64,000 nt of DNA from Vigna angularis (Eukaryota; Streptophyta; Magnoliopsida; Fabales; Fabaceae): the NCBI RefSeq assembly GCF_016808095.1, contig NC_068976.1, positions 5,737,001 to 5,801,000 of the forward strand, read 5' to 3'. This document shows positions 24,425 to 35,214 of this stretch, one piece after another; the stretch's first letter is position 1; each line of letters begins with the position of its first letter. Under the pieces are notes generated by a model. That model did not search any database and was not told the DNA's origin. It saw only the letters and a list, made by a program, of their open reading frames with translations. The position numbers and the translations under genes were made by a program.

Positions 24425-24546
24425 CACCCTTTGATAATTTCAATCAACCCTATATCATCAAGGTCTGCGCAGTTATCAATAGATAAAGAATAAAGTCCAT
24501 AGCAGAGGACAACTCTGTCAACCTTAGATCCAAAGTGCTCCTTCAA
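24425..24546 (-). pseudogene. MAX2-like LRR fragment, downstream piece
   Basis: The minus-strand frame reads VDRVVLCYGLYSLSIDNC and then DLDDIGLIEIIKGCSRLV. This matches the MAX2/RMS4/D3 F-box LRR protein, where GVALC.GLQSLSI is followed by DL.DMGL..I.RGC. MAX2 is the F-box subunit used in strigolactone and karrikin signalling. After RLV the similarity stops and the frame runs into unrelated codons. It lacks the F-box and most repeats. Confidence 0.75.
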
Positions 24547-25344
24547 TCAGGAGATAAATTTGAGAGTATTGATATGAAGTTATGGTTCTAATTGTTTATT
24601 TATTATTTTTCTCTCCTTTTCTTTTTCTTAATTACCTCTAATTTATTTATTATTTGTTTTCTTCTTGAATATTCATAGAAGTATGTTACGTCGATGTAAA
24701 ACTAAATTCATTTTAGTCTTTAATTTTCTTGTCTTACATTATTTCTTGGAAGGATTATCCAAACAAAATTTTTGATGCCCTTTTAAAAGCACCAACAAAC
24801 TATAGAATACAAATATGTTGTCTTTACAAATTGAATCTCCTTTTAAACCTACAAGTTATGTAGAAAGTCATACAAAATGTGACATCTTCTCCTTTTAAAT
24901 GAATCATAACATAAAATAATTGAATGGTTATTATAGGTTTGGAATTTTCTATTCAAAAGCTAGCAAATAATCAACCCACCACTCACTCTGATATATTGCA
25001 TAATTTACGGATAAAGTTGGTAGAATCAGATAAATAAAATTTACAGAAGAAAAGTTATTCATTTTAGGAACACTACACCGGAACCTGTGCTTGTATTTCT
25101 GCAACAGAAGCAAGTGACAAATGTTTTCAATAAAAATTGTACATGGTTTCAAAATGTGTGCTAATAAAAGACCTCCAAAATCAGAATTTTATTGGATAAA
25201 TTCCATAATAGAATTTTATTAAAACACATGAACAAACCACTAGCCAGAGAACTAGCACCTCCAAACAAAATATCTGCATCATCAAAAAGAATGTGATTGG
25301 ACCTAAATTATACTAAAATTGTGAATCAGAAAAATTAGGTATAG
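24547..25344. other. Unidentified insert between MAX2-like pieces
   Basis: About 770 bp separates MAX2 pieces that are nearly contiguous in the parent gene. It is AT-rich and has no clear protein content. On the minus strand ttgcttctgttgcag near 25105 looks like an intron acceptor, so part may be genomic sequence of another captured gene. I could not identify it. Confidence 0.4.
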
Positions 25345-25678
25345 CTAGTGAGAGGAACCCAACACTTCCAGCACCAAACTACTATCCCTCAAATTTTTAC
25401 TAACATCTAAGACCAACTCTTCCAAAAGAGAAGTCCGGAGAACAAAGTCACTAGAGTAGCACGGCTAACCCTACCATCTTCTTCCCCGAAACCCCGTCCT
25501 CTCTGCGATTCAAAAACAACGATGTATCGACCAAGTGAAGGAGCTTGAGCTTCGGGCAATTAGACATGTCGTCCTCAAAGAAACCTATATATCTCAGATC
25601 GAAGGTGCACGCCACGAGAAAGGGCTCCAAATTAGGACACAATGCGGTGATGGATTCGATTTCATGAAACTTTTGTGC
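25345..25678 (-). pseudogene. MAX2-like LRR fragment, upstream piece
   Basis: The minus strand reads HEIESITALCPNLEPFLVAC, TFDLRYIGF, NCPKLKLLHLVDTSLFLNRR and, after a frameshift, LFSGLPLLEELVLDVSKN. All are recognisable blocks of MAX2 in the correct order (CPNL..F.VACTFDPRY, PKL.LLH..DT, GLPNLEELVLDVGK). A few residues are deleted between GFFEDD and NCPKL. With 24425-24546 it covers roughly the middle third of MAX2. It cannot encode a functional F-box protein. Confidence 0.8.
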
Positions 25679-26091
25679 TCGAAGAACACTCTCATTTTCA
25701 ATTTTTATCAAACACGAAAGCCCTAAACAAATATTCTTTCCAGTAACGATTTCGCGTAACGAATAACACTCTCCTTCAGAATTTTAATCCTAATTTCATT
25801 GATCCCTAATTCGTAATCACATTATACATTTCAGAAAACCTAATTTTGAAATGTATAATATAATGAAATTCCACATATGGTTATGTCACGTATTAAAAAT
25901 TAATCACGTCAACCTGTCACGTTATAAAAAACTTAATTCTATTAATCCAATTTAACAGTAGAGTAGAGATCTAATTCAATTTTTGAGTCAATTTTTTACT
26001 TTTTAAAGACTCTTTTGAGAAAAAAAGTTAATAAATGGATCTAATAGAAAAAAACCAACATGGATTACTGAAGGGTTTAACCTAAACAATA

Positions 26092-26492
26092 AAGCACAGT
26101 ACGAAACGCTAGGCACACACGACAGATCAAATCCTTTAACTTACCCCACGCGGTTTAAAAAACAAAATCAACTTACACAGTAATAAATAACTAATATTTA
26201 AAAGAAAATAATAATAAAAGATTAAAACTTCCAAATCCATTTTCATTCACTCAAGCTTCATCTCCCTCGTCGTCATCATCATCTTCTTCGTCTTTCATTC
26301 CCTGACAAAACGGTATCGTATCGATCGCGTTCGGTTGGTTTGGTTAATATCGCGCTCCAAATTCTCCGTAGCACGCTGCTCACCGAAAGAAACCAAATTT
26401 CCATCAATTGGCTTCTCTTTCGCTGGCCCCTCGCCGCCACGGTGGCTCTTCCGCATTCCGCCTCCACCGCCGCCGGGAAACTCTAAGAGGTG
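26092..26492 (+). promoter_or_regulatory. Remaining proximal promoter and leader of the CxxC gene
   Basis: About 400 bp between the Pack-MULE target site and the start codon. It changes from AT-rich to a CT-rich stretch (tcatctccctcgtcgtcatc) near 26267, typical of a plant 5' untranslated region. No unambiguous TATA box was found. Confidence 0.35.
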
Positions 26493-28581
26493 ATGGATGA
26501 TTCCGTATTCAAGCGAGACGGTCACTTTAACCGAACTTACTCCTACCAATCTTGCTCCTCACAAAGAGATGTCCGTTATAGGTTCGCTTTCTAACTCGTC
26601 GTCATCGCACTTTCCTTAAATTCGTTAATTCTCTTTTTAGGGTAAATTTTCTTTTTGGTGAATCGCAATCGAATTGTTCGGGAAATAGTTCTGCACCGTC
26701 GATCGTGATATGTATTTTATTTGTTATTATATTATTTTAATTTGTAAAATTTCATTGTTAATTTTTAGCCCATGTAGTGTTCATTAAAGTAACTTGATTT
26801 TAAGGAACATTTTCATTCTATTAATTTCAAGAGGAGAATTCAGATTGGTGATAGATGATTAAATTGGGTACTCTCAGTCACTTTCACGAGTAGGATTTAC
26901 ATGATCACTGTAGAGAGATTGAGAGTTACTCAGTCTTTTTCCTCTTCTCAAGAAAAAAGACATTTCTATTTGTTTTCTTCCATATTAAGCAAAGTTTTAA
27001 AAACGGTATGTGATTGCAAGGTTTTGAGGCTTCTGGGAACGCGATTTTGGCTACATTTGGTGCAATTGTCTATTATCTTTTATAATATTAAGGATTGCGA
27101 CCATACTGAAACTATAATTTTAAATCTGAATTGTTAGATTTTCTGCATCTACTAAGAAATTCAGCTTGAATAGTAGTGTTCATGACATATTACTCTTGAA
27201 AGTGGTTGGAATTAGAGTTGTTTGCTTGTGTCTCTATTATCAAGTTTTGCTATCTTGTGGAGTGTTTTGATAATTGGATATGTTAAGCGTTTAAGATCGT
27301 ATTTGATTGAAATGATGATCTGCTTTACGTGGGAAAGGAAAGGCTTGCTTACTCTCAATCTCATGAAATATTGATTAGCTTTTGTAAAGTTGTGAGTTAT
27401 AAATTAACATTGAGCACTTTGAAAAGAAAAGGGTATATTTTGTATGCTTTTTTATATTATATGGATACTACTAACATGTATGTAGCATATGCTTGATTCC
27501 TCTTCAAACAAGTTCTTTTATATGGAAAAAATCCTTGTTCTGAGAGTTAAATTTATCATGCTGTGAATTTTTCTAGCTCAAAAAAGATTGGTTTCTGAGC
27601 ATACAAAAATAATGAAGTTTGAATGATGAAAAATGATTGTAATGTGATTTTTTGTGGAATATATGTTTATAAAGAGTTATAAGAACTTGGATGTTTAAAA
27701 CATGATTATATTTCCACGTTCGGCTTACTCAAGTTCTGGTAAACACTTAGATTGCCAATCACTGCAATGGAACACCTTAAATAGAAAAGGAGTTGGTTAG
27801 CTTCCATTTTGTAAGTTCTAAGTATTTTTAGTCGTTTGTTAAATTTCTTTACAATTTTTCCAAGGCTTGATTGATGGGTGTCTTTTGGATTGTTTAGATG
27901 GCATGTAAGAGCTGTAGTTTGAGCTTGCAAAAGTTCCAGTCCCGTTTCCTTTAGTTGTAAGCAAAAATGGTAGTCTTATTAGATGCAAATACGTATATTT
28001 TTAACATGATTAGTTGTGATGACAATCTTGTATTCTTCGAAATGTATTCTTAACTTGTTCATTATAATTGTTGAAGTCACATTAAAGACCAAGCTTAATA
28101 TTGCCGATGATTTACCTGCTATTAATCTGGGTTGTTTATTTTTGTTGTTAAAATTACAATACCTTTTCGTTATATATTTTGCAGCTGTGGTACTTGTGGT
28201 TATGAATTGAATCTATCCTCCTCTAACCGAAACACCTCATCCATCGGATCAAAATATGGGAAGTCCATAAAGCGAGGTATTATATCATTCTTCAATATTG
28301 ATCTTAGCAGATTTACCCAGGTTGATGAAATTCAGTGTGTGCCGCATTTTGATAAGCACTCATGGGGTTTGTTTCGCCGAAGAACCAAGCTTCTTTGTCG
28401 CAAGTGTGGCAACCATATTGGAAACGCATACAATGGCTACACTACATCCTTTCCTCTTGTGTCAGACGGAGCAGAATCATCTCCTAGCTCCAAAGTGGAC
28501 AGTCATACAAAATATGACATTCGCATTCGAGCCTTGCAGCCCTCATCTTCTGAAGGAACTGGAACCCCTGTGTTTGCTTGA
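26493..28581 (+). CDS. Conserved CxxC zinc-ribbon-like plant protein (At4g08330-like)
   Basis: Two exons, 26493-26581 and 28185-28581, joined by a 1603-bp GT-AG intron, give 161 residues. Exon 1 ends DVRYS and exon 2 opens with CGTCGYELNL, so the intron falls just before the first CxxC. A second pair, CRKC, follows about 65 residues later after WGLFRRRTKLL. The four cysteines probably bind one zinc ion. GSKYGKSIKRGIISFFNID and KYDIRIRALQPSS are conserved in the Arabidopsis protein annotated as At4g08330, described as uncharacterised. No enzymatic motif is present. The first ATG after the CT-rich leader was chosen; residues before RYSCG are variable in the family. Pack-MULE 2 lies immediately upstream. 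Confidence 0.85.
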
Positions 28582-31129
28582 AATACCTGGTATAAAATAA
28601 CAGTACTTCCTACTCAATCTAATCCGGTGGAAGGGAGGTTAGAATTTCATTAATTAATACATGCAGATGGTGTGGCAAAGTGTTTGTGCTTTCCCTGATG
28701 AAAATGGGACTAATAACCTTATGAAAGAGTGAGTTGTAAGAATTAAATTAAATTAAATTATTACATGTGTGAGATTTTATGAAGTTCAATAAACTGTCAA
28801 AACTTACAAGGTAAAAAATATTATATTTCTGGGGGGAAAAACAGAAAGTACGGGGAAAATTAAATAAAAAATATAATTTTACATCAATTGTTTGGTTAAG
28901 CGATGCTTCTTAACATCAGATTTGCCTTTTGTGATATTGATTTAATTGACAATAAATAATAGTTAGTTATGAATGTTGATAGTACATGCACTCTTTTAGA
29001 CTGGGGAATACGAATAGAAGTTAAGTGTCGATATACATTACTTGTAACAAGAGTTACAGATAAACTAGTAGAGTCTTAAAATGTTAGTCTAGCACGGATA
29101 AGAACAATCTTATGCGCATGTTTTGTTCGAATCTTTAGCTTTAGTTTTTGCCTTTTGTTTTTGTTCTTTTTGGGAAAAAGAGGTGTCAAGTGGGGTTGTT
29201 TTGAAATCTCATACCCCAATATGTCAAGCAATGTTCAATTTTCGTTTGACCAAACGCTTATATTTGTACCTTCTAATACAATTTTAATTAAGAATTCAAA
29301 TAATCTGACGTTGATATTTAAGAATCACTAATGTCACTATGGTCAGTCCTTTTTAGTGATTATAATGTTTTGTTCTTGATAACGTTTATCATTATCATTT
29401 GTGATTCTTAAGCAGCAATGATTTGGCTTTGATATTGTGAGATTAACTAAGGTCCTGGGTTTTCCCTTTTTCAACTTCATTTGTAAATTAGTCTCCTTTT
29501 TGTTTGTTCTTGATAATATGGACTCTTAATCAAATCATTATCTTAAGTATGATCTTACGTATATGTTTTAAATTATCATAAATAAAAAAATAGTAAACTA
29601 AAAAAGCCTAAAACATGCTACTACTTGCACTTGGTTGTCTTTCTCCTAATTATCCCTCACACTCGACCTTGAGCACTACCTAGAATTAACCAAACCTTAG
29701 CTAAATTAAATAGCAACCTTATTGTCTTGTGTTCATGAATGGTTTAAGAAAATGATGGTCCCATTAGTTTTCTCATAAAGAGTTTAGGTATACCGATGGA
29801 ATTTGTTCTTCGTGTCAAGTTTGCTTAGCAAAAATGAATGTTTCCATGGATAAGTTAAAATTACCATGTGATCAGGATTATATCACACTTTGTTTGCGTG
29901 TATGAAAAAAAAAAGTAGGAGAGAAATGAAAATTCGACAAGTAAACTTTTTAAGGTTTGCTACTTTGAGAAAAACAACATAGAACTAGAAATTAGTTTAG
30001 TAGAAAGAATACGGAAACATTTTATCTTAATATAATAATAAATAATGTATACTTATGATGCATGTCATTGTTAGCCCTATACCTATGGGATGATCAACGA
30101 CGGAAATAGGAAAATGATAGTTGGGTCAAAAATTCAATATATATCTATAAAAAAAATCCAAATTAATGAACATAGACATCGAAATTATTCAACATTTTTT
30201 AAGGATTAAAAATTATATACCGTAATCACCAACTTTACATGTCACTTGAAATTTTAATGATTCACAATAAAATGGTACATGTGTTAATTATTTAGCTTTA
30301 AAAATAAAATATTGTTATTATCTTCTAAAACTAAAAAGAATTAAATAAATTATGTTATTCTCTAAATTATCTTTTAGGAAAATAGTATTCAATATTAATC
30401 GAACAATAATTTGTTTCTATATCAATAAATGCTACCAATCATAATCATAAAAGAATGTAATATCTAAAATTTAGAATCTCACAAATAAATATAAAGCAAC
30501 ATTAATAAAATAATTTATTGCAAAATATTTTCATTTATATATTTGAGATATCAATAGTATATGGTAAAAGAAAAAATATTAGAAAATAAAATTGATTTTA
30601 CCGGAATCTTGAGTGTGGATTTATAAATAGGTAGCGAAATCCTATAAGTGACTTAAATGTTTTTGAAAGTCGGAATGAAATTCCTTTTTTCACGAAGCGG
30701 AAAAAATGACATGCAAAGACTCTTCAAGAAGTTAATAAGAAAGTTTAAGATCTATGAATATGAGAATGAGATATTGCGTGAGTATGAAGTGAGTATTCCT
30801 TGGAGAATATTAATTGTTTTTATAGGATCAACATGACTTGTGGACCTATGTTTCTATTGGAATAATAGTTAACTCAAGTACATAATAACATAGTAGTAGT
30901 TAATACTAGCAAAATGATACCTCATCATGATTAATAACCATAATATCAAACTATTGAGATTAGTTATGATATGTGAATATTGCCCAATAGAAGTATGTTT
31001 GGGTTGTTCCAAAGTTGAAAGGCTTAATGGGCCTTGTTGGGTCGTGTTCTTTAGTATGTCTATTGGGTTAGATAGGAACATAAGTCCTCTAGTCTTGGGA
31101 GTTTGGTTTGGCATACATGATCATGTTTG
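28582..31129. other. Gene-free AT-rich intergenic stretch
   Basis: Begins with the 3' untranslated region of the CxxC gene. The rest is AT-rich with no open frame resembling a known family; frames at 30869-31130 overlap on opposite strands and start the minisatellite region. Confidence 0.45.
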
Positions 31130-31400
31130 ATCTCTTGGTCAAGCATTGGCCGATTTGTATAGTTTATTGTTGGATTGACCATTCAACCAAGCTTGTTGTG
31201 CATTGGTCCTTTGGTCGAGCTTTGCAAGGGAATTGCCCTCTAGGCAAGCTTATTTTTGGATTGGCCTTTCGGTTGAGTTTGTATGTGAATTGGCCCTTTG
31301 GTAAAGCTTCATAAGTAGATTGGCCCTTTGGTTGAGCTTCTCAGGTGGATTAGTCCTTCGATCAAGCTTTATAAGTGGATTAGTCCCCAATCGATCTCGT
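31130..31400. repeat. About 30-bp minisatellite (ggccctttggttgagctt type)
   Basis: Diverged units of about 30 bp with the core ggccctttggttgagctt repeat seven or eight times. The phrase runs open in one frame but codes only for a simple repeat. Probably noncoding LTR-element sequence. Confidence 0.65.
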
Positions 31401-31489
31401 TAGAAAGTCGTTGTGTAAGAATAGTCCTTCCGACTTGTGTTGCAAACTTTAGGAAAGCTTTATGCAAAGCAGTCATCTTGGGAAGCTTT

Positions 31490-31995
31490 GTTAAGTAGTG
31501 TCAACTTTAGGTAGCCTTTGCTTAATGCTGCCAACTTTAGGTATTCTCTACTTAGTGTTGTTGACTTTAGGCAAGCTTTGTTTTGATGTTGTCGGCTTTA
31601 GACGAGCTTCGCTTTGATGTTGTCGACTTCAGGCAGGCTCCACTTTGGCATTGCCGACTTTGGGTAGGTTTCACTTTGATGTTAGCGTCTTCGAGCTGGT
31701 TTCATTTTGATGTTGTCGTCTTTGGAAAGGCTTCACTTTGGCGCTACTGACTTTGGGCAAGTTTCACTTCGATGTTGCTATCTTTGGGAAGGTTTCGCTT
31801 TGATATTGTCGACTTCAAGTAGGCTTCGCTTTGGCACTGCTGACTTTGGGCAGGTTTCACTTTGATTTTTCCTTCTTTGACCTGGTTTCATTTTGATGCT
31901 CTCGTCTTTGGGAAAGCTTCATTTTGGAACTGCCTACTTTAGGTAGATTTCACTTCGATGCTGTCGTCTTCGGACAGACTTCGCTTTGATATTGC
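31490..31995. repeat. 31-bp minisatellite, about 16 copies
   Basis: Diverged units of 31 bp start with tttgatgttg or tttggcactg and carry a cgactttgggcaggtttcac-like second half. Two alternating unit versions are visible, suggesting a higher-order unit of two or three. Confidence 0.8.
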
Positions 31996-32143
31996 TGACT
32001 TCATTCTTCCTCCTCTTTGTCATCCCTTGAGTCTTCTTAGTGCTATTCTTCAACCATTTTTTGCACTATTCATTCTTCCTCCTCTTTGTCATCCCTTGAG
32101 TCTTCTTAGTGCTATTCTTCAACCATTTTTTGCACTATTCTTC
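31996..32143. repeat. 74-bp tandem duplication
   Basis: The phrase ttcattcttcctcctctttg begins at about 31999 and again at about 32073, and the copies, through ccattttttgcactatt, are almost identical. Confidence 0.8.
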
Positions 32144-32539
32144 GAGTTTTATCCTCGTGTTTCTTGTTTTCTCTTTTGAGGCTCTTCGAATGAAGGCGGT
32201 TAAGGTGAAAATGGCAATCTAGTCAACTTGTGTACTAAATTTGATCGAGATTTGTGTCTTCTCTTTTTAGGCTCTATGAATGAAGGAGGTGTAGATATTA
32301 ACATGGTTGACTTATGTATTGAAGTCAATCGAGAGCTATCAAACAGAGACCTGGAATTGTTACAAAATTCCGATTGTGTTGTTCAAATTTGCTAGCCTTG
32401 AGGTTGATATTGCTTGTTTGGGTTGAAGAGAGTGTCAACTTCCTGACTAGCGGGCTGGCGGTGAATGGTGAGAGTTTGGAGAAAGAGGCAGGCCGCCTTC
32501 TTTAGTCCTAGTTTGGACTTAGAGCAACAAACAACTCCT

Positions 32540-32850
32540 CCACTTTGGTATTGGATTGTTCATTTGCTCTTACTTTTGCATTTGGGCAGTGTCATGCCAA
32601 GTTGTTATTTGTTCTTGTACTTTTATTGAGTTACCTATATACTAGAGGGTCAAGTTGCTCCTATACTTGGTCACTGGAAATCCTGAAATGCTTTTTGTGC
32701 TCGGGCATTGCGATGCTGAGTTGTTCCTATAATCGGGCGCTAAATGGCTTTTTTGTGCTCGAACACTGGGATTCCAAGTTATTCCTATACTAGGGCACTA
32801 GAATACAGAGCTTCTCTCGTACTCATGTATTGGGAGGCCAAGCTTATTTT
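32540..32850. repeat. Degenerate repeat with 60-70 bp units
   Basis: Three diverged units share ttttgtgctcg and ttcctata-type phrases. No protein family is visible in the open frame. Confidence 0.45.
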
Positions 32851-33137
32851 CTACGCGGTATAATGCTTTTAGTTGTTTGGTTTTACTCGAATAGCTCGGT
32901 GTTTCTTCTATTTTATTTGAGTGACTTAATGCCTGGCCTTGTTTGGAGGGCCTTTATATTATTGGACTACAACCAACATCTAGCTTCATCCTATCTTGTT
33001 AACAAATTATCCTTTTCTTTATCAATAAGTCTTTCATAAACTTGGATAGGTAGGAATTTGATCCATAATTTTTGTGAATGGAATGTTGATCTGTAGCTTG
33101 TAATTTGTATATCACCAATTAACTTAAATAAAACATA

Positions 33138-33149
33138 AACTCTGATACC
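33138..33149 (-). other. tRNA-Met primer-site-like sequence
   Basis: The minus strand reads tggtatcagagt, matching the primer-binding site of many LTR elements complementary to initiator tRNA-Met, except for the last base. It implies that an LTR of a minus-oriented element once lay to its right, but I could not define that LTR. Confidence 0.4.
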
Positions 33150-34529
33150 ATCACATAGCAATGAAATTTAACAAAACCTTATTTTTTTTAGCATAAAGTA
33201 ATGTTAAAACCAAACCAAAACCCAAAGTTAGAAATATTTTCACTTATTACAACTTAAAAACATTTTTCCAAAAGTTTTCCAAAATCTTCCAAAAGTTCCC
33301 CAACGTATCTCTTCACCGTCATGTGTCTCCAATAATATCTATATCAACATCTACTTCCATATAACAACAAGAGTTATACAATCATCACAATATACACAAA
33401 CAAGTAAGAGTGAGCTAATTAGAAACAACCCATGATAATACACCAATCATATTAGTCACTTATAGAATTCAAACCAACAATTTCAATCCATAAACCATAA
33501 CCACAGTCATGAGAATAACCAATTTACATTACCATAATGTAATAACCAATCAGTATGTCTTTTCCATGTAACTTACAGTCACCTTGCCTACTCACCAAAA
33601 CCTTACAGTCATATTCGTTTCCCATACTTTCCAAAAGAATTACAAGTAAAAAAATTGTCTGCTAACCAAAGCCTTAACGTTAGAGCATTATACTTAGCTC
33701 AAGCCAAAGCCTTATGAGTGAAACAAAGCTTTTTCTTTCCCTTGCTTTTCAAAATTTATGAGTAAAAACTTTGTCTGCTCACTAAAGCCTTATGGTCAAA
33801 GCATTGTACTTAACTCAAGCCGAAGCCTTATGGGCAAACAAAGTTTCCCCATTTTTTCGTGCTCACCAAAGCCTTATGGGCGAAAATGAAACAACTTCAA
33901 CTTACAGTTACAAGAGAAGACATACACACAACCACATCATCCAATACTCAACATTTAATACATTAAATAATACAACATCCAATATCTGCACCAAATACTA
34001 TAAAAACCAGAAAATACTCTGATGCACAAAGCAACACAACAAACGAAAACTGAAAACTACACCAATAATATAGTAATCAAAAACAAGAAATTGCACCAAT
34101 AATAAAATATCTAGCAAATAGAACTGCTACAACTCAAGCAAAGACAAAAATAGTTCGACCAATGATGAAAACAGGTCAGCCAACAACGAGAACAACTCAG
34201 CCAACAACAAAAATAGTTCAGCCAACAACGAAAACAACTCGACCAAAGACGAAAACAACTCCACCAACAAGCTAACCCAACTCGGTCAAAATTAACATAG
34301 CTCAGCAAAAGACTAACAACAAGAAAAAGACTAACATAGTTTGGTTCAAATTAGAACAACTTAATTTTGACTTAAAATAGCTCGATTTCAACTACAACTC
34401 GGTTCAACCTAAAAAAGATCATTTTAACTTAAAACAGCTCGGTCCAAAATCCTAAACAACTCAACCCAAATTATTTTTGTTTAAATAACAATTATCTTGT
34501 CCATATTTTAGAATTTTTCCATACCTATG
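33150..34529. repeat. LTR-like noncoding repeat region
   Basis: Contains recurring phrases (caaagccttatg with variants at about 33666, 33704, 33784, 33822 and 33867) and the 24-bp array listed separately. No gene is visible. Confidence 0.4.
34110..34290. repeat. 24-bp minisatellite, about seven copies
   Basis: Units resemble cagccaacaacgaaaacaact. On the minus strand the array stays open as a tryptophan- and cysteine-rich simple repeat with an eight-residue period. I treat this as a by-product of the repeat, not a protein. Confidence 0.75.
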
Positions 34530-35005
34530 TAAACCCATAAATCAATGACTAGGGATATCAAGAGTGGTGAAAATCAACTAGTCAAGGTGACAAGGGTTAT
34601 TAGTTTAATAGGGATACCAGGAGTAGTGAGAATACTCAGTTGTAATCTTGTTGAAGATTATAGTGGAATCCTCTAAGGTGTTAGAGGAGTCTGGACGTAG
34701 CTCGATGGTGTGAACCAGTATAAAATTGACTGCGTGCTTATTGCTTTGTTCTCTTCAATGCTTCTCTTACAAAATGTGCAGTTGCACTTACTTTTAATAT
34801 AAATACTTCCTCCATTAAAAAATTAGTTATTGAAAAGGAAGTTTTATTAAAAACGCTGCAATATAAATATTTTAACAACTGAGAAGCACTTGAAAAGATT
34901 TTACTGTTCCCAAAGTCGAGCAACTAACTATTTGCGTAAAGTCTTTCAATTCTCGACTAAAGTCCTATTACATTGTTTGTGAAAAGTTTTACATTAACAC
35001 TATTC

Positions 35006-35043
<38 letters not shown>

Positions 35044-35100
35044 TCCTCTAGTGTTTTCCAGGTAATTTATAATAAACAACTCTTGTATGATTATTGGAAC
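34530..35100 (+). repeat. Copia-type LTR remnant
   Basis: Phrases gaggagtctggacgtagctc (34684 on) and gtgtgaaccagtataaaa, followed about 270 bp later by cactattcaac, a C run and tctagtgttttcc, are typical of LTRs of Sirevirus-like copia elements. Neither LTR terminus is certain. Confidence 0.45.
35008..35042. repeat. Homopolymer of 35 C residues
   Basis: An uninterrupted run of 35 C. Related elements carry a much shorter C run at this place between cactattcaa and tctagtg. It may be a real expansion or a sequencing or assembly artefact. The complementary strand is a pure G run that could form quadruplex structure. Confidence 0.95.
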
Positions 35101-35214
35101 CATATAACAAACATTTTTCCGGAGATCATTCAATGTACTTTAATATACGGATGGATGACTGCATTCCAATTGAGAAATATACTTTATATACGATCTTCAC
35201 ATGGGGAATTGAAA

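Larger units (their letters stand above)
23944..26082. mobile_element. Pack-MULE 2: Mutator-like element carrying MAX2-like fragments
   Basis: Starts ggttaaact and ends gggtttaacc. The left end (23944 to about 24160) pairs in reverse complement with the right end (about 25860 to 26082); shared landmarks are aaaaattgactcaa, acaggttga and taatttttaatacgtg. It is flanked by identical 9-bp repeats taaacaata at 23935-23943 and 26083-26091. An exact 9-bp duplication and terminal repeats of about 200 bp define a Mutator-like element, and the perfect duplication suggests a recent insertion. There is no transposase. The interior carries MAX2-like sequence in the minus orientation and unidentified sequence. 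Its right end is about 410 bp from the start codon of the gene at 26493, so it lies in or next to that promoter. Confidence 0.88.

Noticed and set aside
31130..31314. Plus-strand 68-codon frame through the minisatellite
   Set aside because: Open only because the roughly 30-bp unit is a multiple of three without stops; no protein family.
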